Positions 45,744 to 55,388 of a stretch of DNA of 64,000 nt are shown here, piece by piece. The stretch comes from Stenotrophomonas sp. BIO128-Bstrain. GTDB taxonomy: Bacteria > Pseudomonadota > Gammaproteobacteria > Xanthomonadales > Xanthomonadaceae. The DNA is taken from the NCBI RefSeq assembly GCF_030128875.1, contig NZ_CP124620.1, positions 4,423,390 to 4,487,389 of the forward strand, in the 5' to 3' direction. The notes beneath the pieces were generated by a model. It saw nothing but the letters and a program-made list of their open reading frames with translations. It was not told where the DNA came from and made no database searches. The number at the start of each line of letters is the position of its first letter. The first letter of the stretch is position 1. The position numbers and the translations under genes are program-made.

Positions 45744-45878
45744 GTACCGCGAGCCGAGCCCCGCAGCGGCCGGCAGGCCCCTCGGCAAATGTCCCCCGTC
45801 CGCCGCCGGACGGCGACGGCCTCCTCCTTGATTTTGCCCAGTGGCCTACCGGCCGCTGCGGGGCTCGGCTCGCGGTAC
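45744..45878. repeat. 135-bp long inverted repeat
   Basis: The left arm 45744-45777 (begins GTACCGCGAGCCGAGCCCCG) and right arm 45845-45878 are reverse complements over 34 bases with one mismatch. The pairing continues inward (10 of 12 positions). A second hairpin, CGTCCG-CCGC-CGGACG, sits in the loop. It fills the gap between the M1 peptidase terminator and a tetR gene and covers no gene. Its origin is not recognised. Confidence 0.88.
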
Positions 45879-45993
45879 ACAGTCAGAACGCCGCGCCTTT
45901 GTGTGAGAGGCCCTGTTCTTGATCGCGGCCCAGCGTACGACCAACCAACGGCCAAGGCTGTGAGAAGTCCGTCTGCCTGCCTGAAAGCCAGTG

Positions 45994-46614
45994 TCAAACG
46001 GCGCGCACCGCCAGGAACATGTCCACGCAGTCGTGCATGACCTGCTGCTGCTGCGCCGGTGTCAGCGGTGGCTGGCCGAAGGTGATCTGCGGCCAGAAGG
46101 CAAAGGCCTTGAGCATCGCCTGCAACTGGTGCGCGGCCTCGGCTGGTGGCATCTCCTCGCGCAGCCGGCCATCGGCCTGCGCGGCGCGGATCCAGCCGGT
46201 CAGGCCTTCTTCCTTCTCGGCCAGCTTGTCCATCATCGCGCGCGCCCGTTCGGGCGTGTGCACCAGTTCGGCCATCGCCACCCGGGACAGATCGATGAAG
46301 CCGGGGTCGTCGAGCAGGCGCATCTTCCGGGCCGCGAAGACCAGCAACTGATCGCGCAGCGGCCGTGCCGGATCGTAGGGCACGACATCCAGCGCCTGGC
46401 TGGCCTCGAACAGCTGCCACAGGATCGCGGTGAACAGCTCGTCCTTGCTGGCGAAGTGGTTGTAGACGGTGCGCTTGGAGACCTCGGCCGTGGCCGCGAT
46501 GCGGTCCATGCTGGTGCCGGCGAAACCGAACGCGCGGAACTCGGCCACCGCCGCCTCGAGGATGGCCGCACGCTTGCGGTCGGTCAGGCGGGTGGGGCGC
46601 TCGGAAGTACTCAT
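45994..46614 (-). CDS. TetR-family transcriptional repressor
   Basis: 206 residues. The N-terminal helix-turn-helix is FGFAGTSMDRIAATAEVSKR, then TVYNHFASKDELFTAI. The rest is an all-helical ligand domain ending QQVMHDCVDMFLAVRAV. It is divergent from the MBL-fold gene, and a 48-bp nested palindrome lies just upstream of its start, so it probably represses both. The inducer is unknown. Confidence 0.92.
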   Translation of the reverse strand: MSTSERPTRLTDRKRAAILEAAVAEFRAFGFAGTSMDRIAATAEVSKRTVYNHFASKDELFTAILWQLFEASQALDVVPYDPARPLRDQLLVFAARKMRLLDDPGFIDLSRVAMAELVHTPERARAMMDKLAEKEEGLTGWIRAAQADGRLREEMPPAEAAHQLQAMLKAFAFWPQITFGQPPLTPAQQQQVMHDCVDMFLAVRAV

Positions 46615-46625
46615 GGACCTATTTT

Positions 46626-46673
46626 ACACCGTTCAGTTTACTTTTCGGAAAAGACAAGTAAACTCGCCGGTGT
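46626..46673. promoter_or_regulatory. 48-bp nested palindrome, operator of the TetR regulator
   Basis: ACACCG at 46626 and CGGTGT at 46668 are outer arms; AGTTTACTT (46635-46643) and AAGTAAACT (46656-46664) are inner arms; both share the centre 46649/46650. It begins 12 bases from the tetR start and ends 22 bases before the MBL gene, so a bound repressor would block both. Confidence 0.75.
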
Positions 46674-46694
46674 ACTTTCCTGGGCACGCCCCGC

Positions 46695-47792
46695 ATGAAA
46701 CGTCGCCTGCCTCGCATCCTCCTCCTTCTGACGGTGTTGATCGCCATGTCCATTGGCCTGTTGACCTGCGGTGCCCGCCCGGCGGCCGCCTATGACCAGT
46801 CGCCCCAGTTCGGCGACGGGCGCTTCCACAACCCCACCGGCAAGACCGATCTCGGCTTCTTCCGCACGGTCGCGGTGATGTGGCGCTTCCTGTTCAACAA
46901 GCCGGCCGACGCCAGCCCGCTGGCGCCCATCCCGGTGCAGGCCCTGACCCGCCACGCCCTGCTCGATGCGCCCGATGACAGCCTGTGGCGGCTGGGGCAT
47001 TCGACCCTGCTGATGAAGCTGGACGGGCACTTCTGGCTGACCGACCCGGTATTTTCCGAGCGTGCCTCGCCGATGTCGTTCATGGGGCCCAAGCGCTTCC
47101 ATGCGCCGCCGCTCACGATTGACGAACTGCCGCCGATTACCGGCGTGATCATCTCGCATGACCATTACGACCATCTCGACCACGACGCGATCCAGGCGCT
47201 CGCACCCAAGGTGCAGCACTTCGTCACCGCGCTGGGCGTGGGCGATCGCCTGATCGCATGGGGCGTGCCGGCGGCGAAGGTCGTGCAGCTGGACTGGTGG
47301 CAGGACACCCGCGTGGAAGGCCTGAAGATCGTCGCGACGCCGGCCCAGCACTTCTCCGGGCGCACCCTGGCCGACGGCAACCGCACGCTGTGGGCCTCGT
47401 GGGTGATCGATACCGGACGTACCCGGATCTTCTTCAGCGGTGACACCGGCTACTTCGACGGCTTCGCCCGCATCGGCGAACGCTACGGCCCGTTCGACCT
47501 GACCATGATTGAAACCGGTGCCTACGGCGCGGATTGGCCGGACGTGCACATGCAGCCCGAGCAGAGCCTGCAGGCGCATCTGGATGTACGCGGCAAGGTG
47601 CTGATGCCGATCCACAACGGCACCTTCGACCTCGCGCTGCACCCGTGGACCGAACCCTTCGAGCGCATCACCGCGCTGGCGCAGGCGCAGGGCGTGCCGT
47701 TGACCGCGCCACACATGGGAGAACGCCTGGATATCCGTGCACCGGCACCGTCCACCCATTGGTGGCGCGAAGGACAGCCGACCGCAAAGTAA
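46695..47792 (+). CDS. MBL-fold metallohydrolase, NAPE-PLD/UlaG-like, exported
   Basis: 365 residues. N-terminal signal or anchor (ILLLLTVLIAMSIGLLTC). The metal-binding motif HxHxDH is SHDHYDHLDH, with FFSGDTGYFDG and MPIHNGTFDLALHPW carrying later ligands. The WRLGHSTLLMKLDGHFWLTD opening is like NAPE-type phospholipase D and related lactonase-like proteins. Substrate unknown. It is controlled, by position, by the divergent TetR protein. Confidence 0.9.
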   Translation: MKRRLPRILLLLTVLIAMSIGLLTCGARPAAAYDQSPQFGDGRFHNPTGKTDLGFFRTVAVMWRFLFNKPADASPLAPIPVQALTRHALLDAPDDSLWRLGHSTLLMKLDGHFWLTDPVFSERASPMSFMGPKRFHAPPLTIDELPPITGVIISHDHYDHLDHDAIQALAPKVQHFVTALGVGDRLIAWGVPAAKVVQLDWWQDTRVEGLKIVATPAQHFSGRTLADGNRTLWASWVIDTGRTRIFFSGDTGYFDGFARIGERYGPFDLTMIETGAYGADWPDVHMQPEQSLQAHLDVRGKVLMPIHNGTFDLALHPWTEPFERITALAQAQGVPLTAPHMGERLDIRAPAPSTHWWREGQPTAK

Positions 47793-47886
47793 GGCAGGCC
47801 GCCATCGCGGCGACGCCGGCATGCACCGCTTGGCGATAAAGTAGGCGCAGGCGCCTTGTGCGCCATCGACCAACACGGAGCACGCG

Positions 47887-48618
47887 ATGAAACGACTGAT
47901 CCTGGTAGCAGCCTGCGCCTTCGCGCTGGCCGCCTGCAGCAACCCCGAAGCCGAACGCCAGGCGCAGCAGGCCGCCGCGGCCGCCGCCAAGGCGCAGCAG
48001 GAAGAAAAGGCCGAAGGCGTGGCCAAGCAGTACGACATGGCCGTCGCCGCGCAGGATTGGGAGCGTGCCCGTATCCACGGTGGCTCGCTGCTGGACCAGT
48101 ACAAGGACACCGATGTCGCCGCGCGGATCGAACCGGGCTACGCCGAGGTCAAGGCCAAGGCCGAGGCCGCGCGCGAAACGCGCCGGCTGCAGGCCCTGTG
48201 GCAGTACAACCAGATCCCGATCGGCACCAAGGGCATCCAGTCCTCTGCACAGATCTACAGCAAGGAACGCGTGGACGTGGATGGCAGCGGCGCCAAGCCG
48301 GTGCAGCTGGTGTTCCGCGATCATCCCGAGTGGAAGCGGCATGCCTACCTGGTGCTGCAGGCCGGCGATTTCCGCTGCCCGAAATGCCAGGTCAAGGTGA
48401 CCGTCGATGACGGCAAGCCGGTCTCGATGGCCGCCTGGCGGCCGGACACCGATGAGGCGATCGCGATGTTCATCACCGACCAGAAAGCGCTGTGGAACCT
48501 GGCGCGCAAGGCCAAGGTGATCAGCATCGAGTTCCCGGTCAAGGCCGGTGGCACGCGCACGGCCGTGTTCGAAACCGGTGGCGTGGATACGAGCAGGATG
48601 CCGCAGTGGTGGAAGTGA
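47887..48618 (+). CDS. Lipoprotein of unknown function
   Basis: 243 residues. Lipobox LAAC gives Cys17 (LVAACAFALAAC). An Ala/Gln/Lys/Glu-rich, probably coiled region at 20-60 is followed by a mixed domain with DFRCPKCQVKVTVDD, which holds a CxxC pair, and a Trp-rich end (MPQWWK). No family recognised. GGAG precedes the ATG; the next gene (HAD hydrolase) overlaps its stop, so they form an operon. Confidence 0.75.
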   Translation: MKRLILVAACAFALAACSNPEAERQAQQAAAAAAKAQQEEKAEGVAKQYDMAVAAQDWERARIHGGSLLDQYKDTDVAARIEPGYAEVKAKAEAARETRRLQALWQYNQIPIGTKGIQSSAQIYSKERVDVDGSGAKPVQLVFRDHPEWKRHAYLVLQAGDFRCPKCQVKVTVDDGKPVSMAAWRPDTDEAIAMFITDQKALWNLARKAKVISIEFPVKAGGTRTAVFETGGVDTSRMPQWWK

Positions 48619-49226
48619 GCGGGCTTGCGGCGATCCGTCACTGGGTGTTCGACATGGACGGCACGCTGACCATCGCGGTGCATGATTTCCAGCGCATCAA
48701 ACGCGAGCTCGCGATACCGCCGGATGACGACATCCTGACCCACCTCGCCGCGTTGCCGCCGCAGGAGGCTGCGGCCAAGCATGCCTGGCTGCTCGCACAC
48801 GAACGCGCACTGGCCGGGGAGGCGCAGGCCGCCCCCGGCGCCGTCGCGCTGGTCCGCGCGCTGCATGCTGCGGGCTGCCGGCTGGGCATCCTGACCCGCA
48901 ACGCGCGCGAACTCGCCGACGTGACCCTGCAGGCGATCGGTATCGGCGACGTCTTTGCCCGCGACGACATCATCGGCCGCGACGAAGCCGAGCCCAAGCC
49001 GTCGCCGGCGGGCCTGCGCGGTTTCGTTGCGCGTTGGCAGGTCGACCCCGCCCAGGTGGTGATGGTCGGCGACCATCGCTTCGACCTGGAATGTGGCCGC
49101 GCCGCAGGCACCCGAACGTTGCTGGTCAACATCCCGGACAACCCCTGGCCGGGCATGGCCTGCTGGCACCTGGCCGACTGCGGGCAGGTGCTGGCGGCGT
49201 GGGAAGGAAAGCGGGTTTCGGCCTGA
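48606..49226 (+). CDS. HAD-superfamily phosphatase
   Basis: 206 residues. Motif I DMDGTLT has the nucleophile Asp16 and Asp18; motif II LTRNAR; motif III in EPKPSPAGL; motif IV VMVGDHRFDLECGRAAG. The cap is small and helical (subfamily IA, phosphoglycolate-phosphatase-like). Substrate unknown. GTG at 48606 is used, with AGGA seven bases upstream; it overlaps the preceding gene by 13 bases. Confidence 0.88.
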   Translation: MVEVSGLAAIRHWVFDMDGTLTIAVHDFQRIKRELAIPPDDDILTHLAALPPQEAAAKHAWLLAHERALAGEAQAAPGAVALVRALHAAGCRLGILTRNARELADVTLQAIGIGDVFARDDIIGRDEAEPKPSPAGLRGFVARWQVDPAQVVMVGDHRFDLECGRAAGTRTLLVNIPDNPWPGMACWHLADCGQVLAAWEGKRVSA

Positions 49227-49277
49227 TCGCGCCGGACAAGTGCCTGCCGCATGATCGGCAGGCGGTGGACCTCTAGA

Positions 49278-49302
49278 GCAGCCAGGCATGGCCTGGCTCT
49301 AC
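49278..49302 (-). repeat. SMAG (GTAG) palindromic element
   Basis: Minus strand GTAGAGCCAGGCCATGCCTG and onward. Located between the convergent HAD and kinase genes and probably part of their 3' ends. Confidence 0.8.
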
Positions 49303-49308
49303 CCTTGA

Positions 49309-50247
49309 TCAAACGTTCAACGCGTAGCCGAACTGCTGCTTGAACTGCTCATTGAACTCATCGAAGGTGAAGCGCTGGTTCTGGGTACCCGGATGCTCGA
49401 CCTTCAGCGCGCCCATCAGGTTGCCCATGCGGCCGATGGTCAGCCAGTCATAGCCCTTCTCGATGCCGTAGATCAGCCCGGCCCGGAACGCATCGCCACA
49501 GCCGGTCGGGTCCACCACGCGGCGCTCGTGCGCCGGCGGGATGTCATAGGTCTTTTCCGGGGTGTGGATGACCGCGCCCTTCGGCCCGCGGGTGGTGATG
49601 TAGGCCTTGACCCGGCTCACGATCTCCTTTTCATCCCAGCCGGTGCGCTCCTGCAGCAGGTTGGACTCGTAGTCGTTGACCACGACATAGTCGGCCTGCT
49701 CGATGAAGGTGCGCAGCTCCGGGCCGTTGAACAGCGGCATGGCCTGGCCCGGGTCGAAGATGAACGGCACGCCGCCGTCGAAGAACTCCTGCGAATTCTG
49801 GATCATGCCCTCGCGCCCGTCCGGGCCGACCAGGCCCAGGGTCACGCCCGGCACATCCTTCACGTGGTTCTCGTAGGAGCGCATCATCGCGCCCGGGTGG
49901 AAGGCGGTGATCTGGTTGTTGTCGTGGTCGGTGGTGATGAACGCCTGCGGGGTGAACAGCTCATCGATCACCTTGACCCGGCTCAGGTCGATGCCCAGGC
50001 CCTGGAAGTACTCCCGGTACGGGCCGAAGTCCGAGCCCACGGTGCCCATCGGGATCGGTTCGCCGCCCAGCAGGTACAGGTTGTAGGCGATGTTGCCGGC
50101 GCACCCGCCGAATTCACGACGCATGCGCGGCACCAGGAACGACACATTCAGGATGTGCACCTTGTCCGGCAGGATGTGATTCTTGAACTGGTCCGGAAAC
50201 ACCATGATGGTGTCGAAGGCAAGAGAACCACAGATCAAAGCGGACAT
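49309..50247 (-). CDS. PfkB-family kinase, adenosine-kinase-like
   Basis: 312 residues of the ribokinase/PfkB family. It starts ALICGSLAFDTIMVFPDQF and carries GGCAGNIAYNLYLLGG (substrate lid and Gly motif), and DPTGCGDAFRAGL with the catalytic Asp near the C-terminus. It resembles xanthomonad proteins annotated as adenosine kinase; ribose, fructose or other sugars cannot be excluded. ATG 50247 gives a family-like start. Divergent from mreB. Confidence 0.88.
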   Translation of the reverse strand: MSALICGSLAFDTIMVFPDQFKNHILPDKVHILNVSFLVPRMRREFGGCAGNIAYNLYLLGGEPIPMGTVGSDFGPYREYFQGLGIDLSRVKVIDELFTPQAFITTDHDNNQITAFHPGAMMRSYENHVKDVPGVTLGLVGPDGREGMIQNSQEFFDGGVPFIFDPGQAMPLFNGPELRTFIEQADYVVVNDYESNLLQERTGWDEKEIVSRVKAYITTRGPKGAVIHTPEKTYDIPPAHERRVVDPTGCGDAFRAGLIYGIEKGYDWLTIGRMGNLMGALKVEHPGTQNQRFTFDEFNEQFKQQFGYALNV

Positions 50248-50300
50248 CGAGTAAGGCCTATGCGGAAGGGGGTTTGAGGCCCGTCGGGCGGGCAACGAAA

Positions 50301-50326
50301 CGGCGCCCTGCGGCGCCCTGCGGCGC
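50301..50326. repeat. Short tandem repeat, 10-bp unit
   Basis: CGGCGCCCTG twice and then CGGCGC, between the divergent kinase and mreB genes, upstream of the mreB promoter. Confidence 0.75.
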
Positions 50327-50384
50327 AAAGGTTAACGGGTGAGGCGGCTTTGGGCCAGAACCCGGGCTGTCCGGATTGGCCTGA

Positions 50385-51569
<1,185 letters not shown>

Positions 51570-51722
51570 GCCGTACCGGCCGTGTATCGTGGACGCGCCT
51601 CTGCGGCGTGATGCCGGTGAGCCCCGCTCACCGGGCATCGCCTCGCCGGGGCGTTCTCGCATGCTGTTCCCGCTGCGCTGTGCTGCAACGCGCTTCACCC
51701 ACACTTTTCCCAGTCGACGCCT

Positions 51723-52850
51723 GTGCCGCCTTACGCCGGTCCTCCCGTAGCCTCCCGCCAGGGCGATGCCGCCAGTCCGCTGCGCCTGCTCGCTTACCTG
51801 GCCCTGGCCATCACCCTGATCGTGCTCGATGACCAGGCCGGCTGGCTGTCGCGCCTGCGCGCGCAGGCCAACGTGCTGGTGCAGCCGGTGTGGGCGCTGG
51901 CCGGCCTGCCGGGCCGGCTCGGTACCCAGGTCAAGGACAATGCGGCCAGCCACGGCCAGCTGGTCAGCGAGAACCGCGAGCTGCGCAACCAGCTGCTCAT
52001 CGCCAATGCGCGCCTGACCCGGCTGCAGACCGCCGCGCTGGACAACGCCCAGCTGCGCGAACTGCTCAACGTGGCCGAGCGCAGTGGCCTGGATGTGCAG
52101 CTCGCGCCGATCCTGGATATCGACCTGGACCCGGTGCGCCAGCGCCTGGTGTTGGCGGCCGGCACCCGCGATGGCGTGCATGTCGGCCAGGCGGTGATCG
52201 ACGCCGGCGGCCTGATGGGCCAGGTGATCGCCACCACCGGCAACAGCGCGACCGTGCTGCTGCTCACCGACCCCGACCATGCCGTGCCGGTGACCGTTGC
52301 CCGCAACGGCGTGCGGCTGATCGTCTACGGCCGCGGCGACAAGCTGGAACTGCGTGACATCCCGCTCAGTGCCGGGGTGGAAGTCGGCGATGAGATCGTC
52401 ACCTCCGGACTGGGCGGTCGTTTCCCGGCCGGCTTCCCGGTCGGCAGCATCACCGCCCTGCGTCCGGATGACACCCATGCCTTCCTGGTCGGCGAACTGA
52501 AGCCGGCCGCCCAGCTGGACCGTGGCCGCGACGTGCTGCTGCTGCGCCCGGGTGAAGCAATCCACCTGCCGCCGAACCTGCGCCGTGATGCCAGCGAAGC
52601 CGGTGGACCGGCCGCTGCGCCGCTGCAGGAGGGCACGCCGGCCGGCACCGCCGCGCCGGCCAGTACCACCCCGGCGGGGTCATCCCCGGCCACGACGGCA
52701 CCTGCGGCGGCGCCCGCCAATGCACCACAGGCCAACCGGCCCGGTCCGGCCGCACCGGTACCGGTGACCGTTCCGCGCCGTGCCGCAGCCGAATCCACGG
52801 TAGTGCCGAGCCATGCTCGGCAGGCCGAACCCGTGGAGAACCGGCCATGA
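51723..52850 (+). CDS. mreC: Rod-shape-determining protein MreC
   Basis: 375 residues, longer than many. An N-terminal membrane anchor at about 20-36 (LLAYLALAITLIVL), a coiled region (NRELRNQLLIANARLTRLQ), and the beta domain with QAVIDAGGLMGQVIATTGNS and VGDEIVTSGLGGRFP. Residues 280-375 are Ala/Pro/Thr-rich and probably disordered, and their code contains a SMAG repeat (52800-52822). GTG start at 51723; no strong Shine-Dalgarno. mreD overlaps its stop (ATGA). Confidence 0.95.
   Translation: MPPYAGPPVASRQGDAASPLRLLAYLALAITLIVLDDQAGWLSRLRAQANVLVQPVWALAGLPGRLGTQVKDNAASHGQLVSENRELRNQLLIANARLTRLQTAALDNAQLRELLNVAERSGLDVQLAPILDIDLDPVRQRLVLAAGTRDGVHVGQAVIDAGGLMGQVIATTGNSATVLLLTDPDHAVPVTVARNGVRLIVYGRGDKLELRDIPLSAGVEVGDEIVTSGLGGRFPAGFPVGSITALRPDDTHAFLVGELKPAAQLDRGRDVLLLRPGEAIHLPPNLRRDASEAGGPAAAPLQEGTPAGTAAPASTTPAGSSPATTAPAAAPANAPQANRPGPAAPVPVTVPRRAAAESTVVPSHARQAEPVENRP
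52800..52822 (+). repeat. SMAG (GTAG) element inside the mreC reading frame
   Basis: GTAGTGCCGAGCCATGCTCG and onward is a canonical element and is translated as VVPSHARQ in the disordered tail of MreC. It also forms a hairpin just before the mreD start. Confidence 0.8.
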
Positions 52851-53332
52851 GCCGCCTGCGCGACAAACCCTGGGTGCTGCCGGTCAGTCTGGTGGTAGCG
52901 CTGCTGCTCGGCCTGCTGCCGTTGCCGGCCCTGCTGCAGCCGCTGCGGCCGTACTGGCTGGCGCTGGTGCTGGCCTACTGGGTGATTGAAACGCCGGACC
53001 GGGTCGGGCTGGGCATCGCCTTCGCCAGCGGCGTGATCGCCGATCTGCTGTACGGCGGCGTGCTGGGCGAGCAGGCGCTGCGGCTGGTGATCCTGACCTT
53101 CATCCTGCAGCGCTTCCGCGCGCGGATCCGCTTCTTCCCGATGTCCCAGCAGATCCTGGCGATCGGCGGGCTGCTGTTCAACGACCGCATCGTCAGCGCG
53201 GTGGTGCACATCGTGGTGGGCGAGCCGACCCTGCCGTGGTCGTACTGGTGGGCGCCGCTGCTGGGCATGGCGCTGTGGCCGCTGGTGTTCGTGCTGCTGG
53301 ACGCGCTGCGCTTCGGGCGACGCGGGCGCTGA
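52847..53332 (+). CDS. mreD: Rod-shape-determining protein MreD
   Basis: 161 residues, about five membrane helices (LVVALLLGLLPLPALLQPL and onward; LAYWVIETPDRVGLGIAF). It binds MreC in the inner membrane. ATGA overlap with mreC. mrdA follows two bases after the stop. Confidence 0.95.
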   Translation: MSRLRDKPWVLPVSLVVALLLGLLPLPALLQPLRPYWLALVLAYWVIETPDRVGLGIAFASGVIADLLYGGVLGEQALRLVILTFILQRFRARIRFFPMSQQILAIGGLLFNDRIVSAVVHIVVGEPTLPWSYWWAPLLGMALWPLVFVLLDALRFGRRGR

Positions 53333-53333
53333 C

Positions 53334-55388
53334 ATGTACATGCGCCGCCAGGCCAAGAATCCGCATGCCGAGGCAGAACAGTTCCGGCGCCGCGCCGCGC
53401 TGGGCTTCCTCGGCGTACTGGTGTGCCTGATCGGGCTGGGCGGCTGGTACTTCAAGCTGCAGGTGATGGACCACGACATCTACGCCACGCGCTCGGAGGC
53501 CAACCGGATCAAGCCGCGGCCGGTGGTGCCCGGGCGCGGGATGATCTACGACCGCAACGGTCGGCTGCTGGCCGAGAACGTGCCGGCGTTCCGCCTGGAC
53601 ATCACCCCGGACAAGGTCAAGGACATGGACGCCACCCTGGCCGGCCTGTCCAGGATCCTCGCGCTCAGCCCGGAAGACATCGAGACCTTCAACAAGTCGC
53701 GCAAGGCGCGCCGTAGTTTCCTGCCGGTCACGCTCAAGCTGCGTGTCACCGATGAGGAGATGGCGCGCTTCGCGGTGGACCGCTGGCGCTTCCCCGGCGT
53801 GGAGCTGGAGCCGTACCTGACCCGTCGCTATCCGTATGGCGATCTGTTCGCGCACATCATTGGCTACGTCGGCCGGGTGGATGACAAAGACCTGGAGATG
53901 CTGGGCGAGGGCAATGCCGCACTGACCCACATCGGCAAGTCCGGGCTGGAGCGCTATTACGAGCAGCAGCTGCGCGGCAAGGTCGGTTACGAGCAGGTCG
54001 AGACCAATGTGCAGGGCCGCGCGATCCGCACCATCGGCCGGGTCGCGGCGCAGTCCGGCAGCGATCTGCGGCTGTCCATCGACGCCGATCTGCAGCGCGC
54101 GATGGTCGCCGCCTTCGGCGAGTTCGAAGGCGCAGCGGTGGCGATGGACCCGCGCACCGGCGAGGTGCTGGCGATGGTCAGCCTGCCCTCGTACGACCCC
54201 AACCTGTTCGTCAATGGCATCTCGCACGCCGATTTCAAGGCGCTCAACGACAACCCGTCGCGGCCGCAGTTCAACCGCCTGGTGCTGGGCGGCGTCGCGC
54301 CGGGCTCCACGATCAAACCGTTGATCGGCCTGGCCGGGCTGGACAGTGGCGTGCGCCGGCCGGAGGACAAGATCCTCTCCACCGGCATGTTCTATCTGCC
54401 GGGCACCTCGCGCGGCTGGGGCGATGCCAACCGTGGCGGCCATGGCTGGACCGATCTGCGCAAGTCGATCACCCAGTCGGTCAACACGTACTACTACAAG
54501 CTCGCGCTGGATCTGGGCATCGAACGCTTCGACCACTACATGGGCTATTACGGGTTCGGTGCGCCGACCGGCATCGACCTGACCGGCGAGATCGGCGGCA
54601 TCCTGCCTTCGCCGGCGGCCAAGTACAAATCGAGAAAAGAACGCTGGTATCCCGGCGACACGGTCAACGTCAGCATCGGCCAGGGCGACTGGAAGGTCAC
54701 TCCGCTGCAGCTGGTGCATGGCGTGGCCGGGATCGCTGATGGCCAGCTGCGCCAGCCGCACCTGGTGATGCAGCAGCGGGCCGGCTTCGACGCGGACTGG
54801 ACCGCAACGCCGCCGGGCGAAAGCAAGCCGATCAGCCCCACGCCGAGCAATCTGCAGGCGGTGCGCGAGGGCATGATGGGCACCATGCAGCCGGGCGGCA
54901 GTGGCGCGCGTGCGGCCGCAGGCGCGCCGTATGTGATGGCCGGCAAGACCGGTACCGCGCAGGTGATCAGCCGCCGTGGCACGGCCGCGGTCAACCCGCG
55001 CAGCCTGCCACTGCACCTGCGCCACCGCGCACTGTTCGTGGGCTTCGCGCCGGCCGACAACCCGGTCATAGCGGTGGCGATCGCGGTCGAGGGCGGTGGT
55101 TACGGCGGCTCGGCGGCGGCACCGATCGCACGCAAGATTTTCGATGCCTGGCTGCTCGGCAAGATGCCCGACGGCCTGGAACCGCTGGACAGCGAGCGCG
55201 GCACGACCGCGATCGGCATCACCGCCTTCGATGGTGGTGATGGCGCGGCCCGCGAGGCCGGCGATGCCGCCGTCGCTGCGCTGGAGCTGCTGCCGGTCGT
55301 GGTGGGCGTGCCTGCGCCTGCGCCGGAACCCGGCGCGCCCGTGCCCAGTGCCACCGCGCCCCCGACCGCACCGGAGCGGCCACGATGA
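53334..55388 (+). CDS. mrdA: Penicillin-binding protein 2 (elongation transpeptidase)
   Basis: 684 residues. One N-terminal membrane helix (FLGVLVCLIGLGGW), a dimerisation domain, then the transpeptidase with Ser325 and Lys328 (GSTIKP), SxN at 382-384 (SVN) and KTG at 538-540. It cross-links lateral-wall peptidoglycan with RodA. The C-terminus carries an Ala/Pro-rich extension past the usual end (from about residue 610). ATG at 53334; ATG at 53340 is also possible. rodA overlaps its stop by four bases. Confidence 0.96.
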   Translation: MYMRRQAKNPHAEAEQFRRRAALGFLGVLVCLIGLGGWYFKLQVMDHDIYATRSEANRIKPRPVVPGRGMIYDRNGRLLAENVPAFRLDITPDKVKDMDATLAGLSRILALSPEDIETFNKSRKARRSFLPVTLKLRVTDEEMARFAVDRWRFPGVELEPYLTRRYPYGDLFAHIIGYVGRVDDKDLEMLGEGNAALTHIGKSGLERYYEQQLRGKVGYEQVETNVQGRAIRTIGRVAAQSGSDLRLSIDADLQRAMVAAFGEFEGAAVAMDPRTGEVLAMVSLPSYDPNLFVNGISHADFKALNDNPSRPQFNRLVLGGVAPGSTIKPLIGLAGLDSGVRRPEDKILSTGMFYLPGTSRGWGDANRGGHGWTDLRKSITQSVNTYYYKLALDLGIERFDHYMGYYGFGAPTGIDLTGEIGGILPSPAAKYKSRKERWYPGDTVNVSIGQGDWKVTPLQLVHGVAGIADGQLRQPHLVMQQRAGFDADWTATPPGESKPISPTPSNLQAVREGMMGTMQPGGSGARAAAGAPYVMAGKTGTAQVISRRGTAAVNPRSLPLHLRHRALFVGFAPADNPVIAVAIAVEGGGYGGSAAAPIARKIFDAWLLGKMPDGLEPLDSERGTTAIGITAFDGGDGAAREAGDAAVAALELLPVVVGVPAPAPEPGAPVPSATAPPTAPERPR

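Larger units (their letters stand above)
45679..45993. other. Gene-free stretch between the M1 peptidase and tetR
   Basis: Contains a terminator (45702-45730) and the long inverted repeat (45744-45878). After it, 45879-45993 holds nothing recognisable besides the tail of the tetR transcript. Short open frames here have no ribosome sites and shift with the repeat arms, so they are not called. Confidence 0.6.

Noticed and set aside
45695..45922. 75-codon open frame over the long inverted repeat
   Set aside because: Its sequence is set by the repeat arms and the terminator; no ribosome site.
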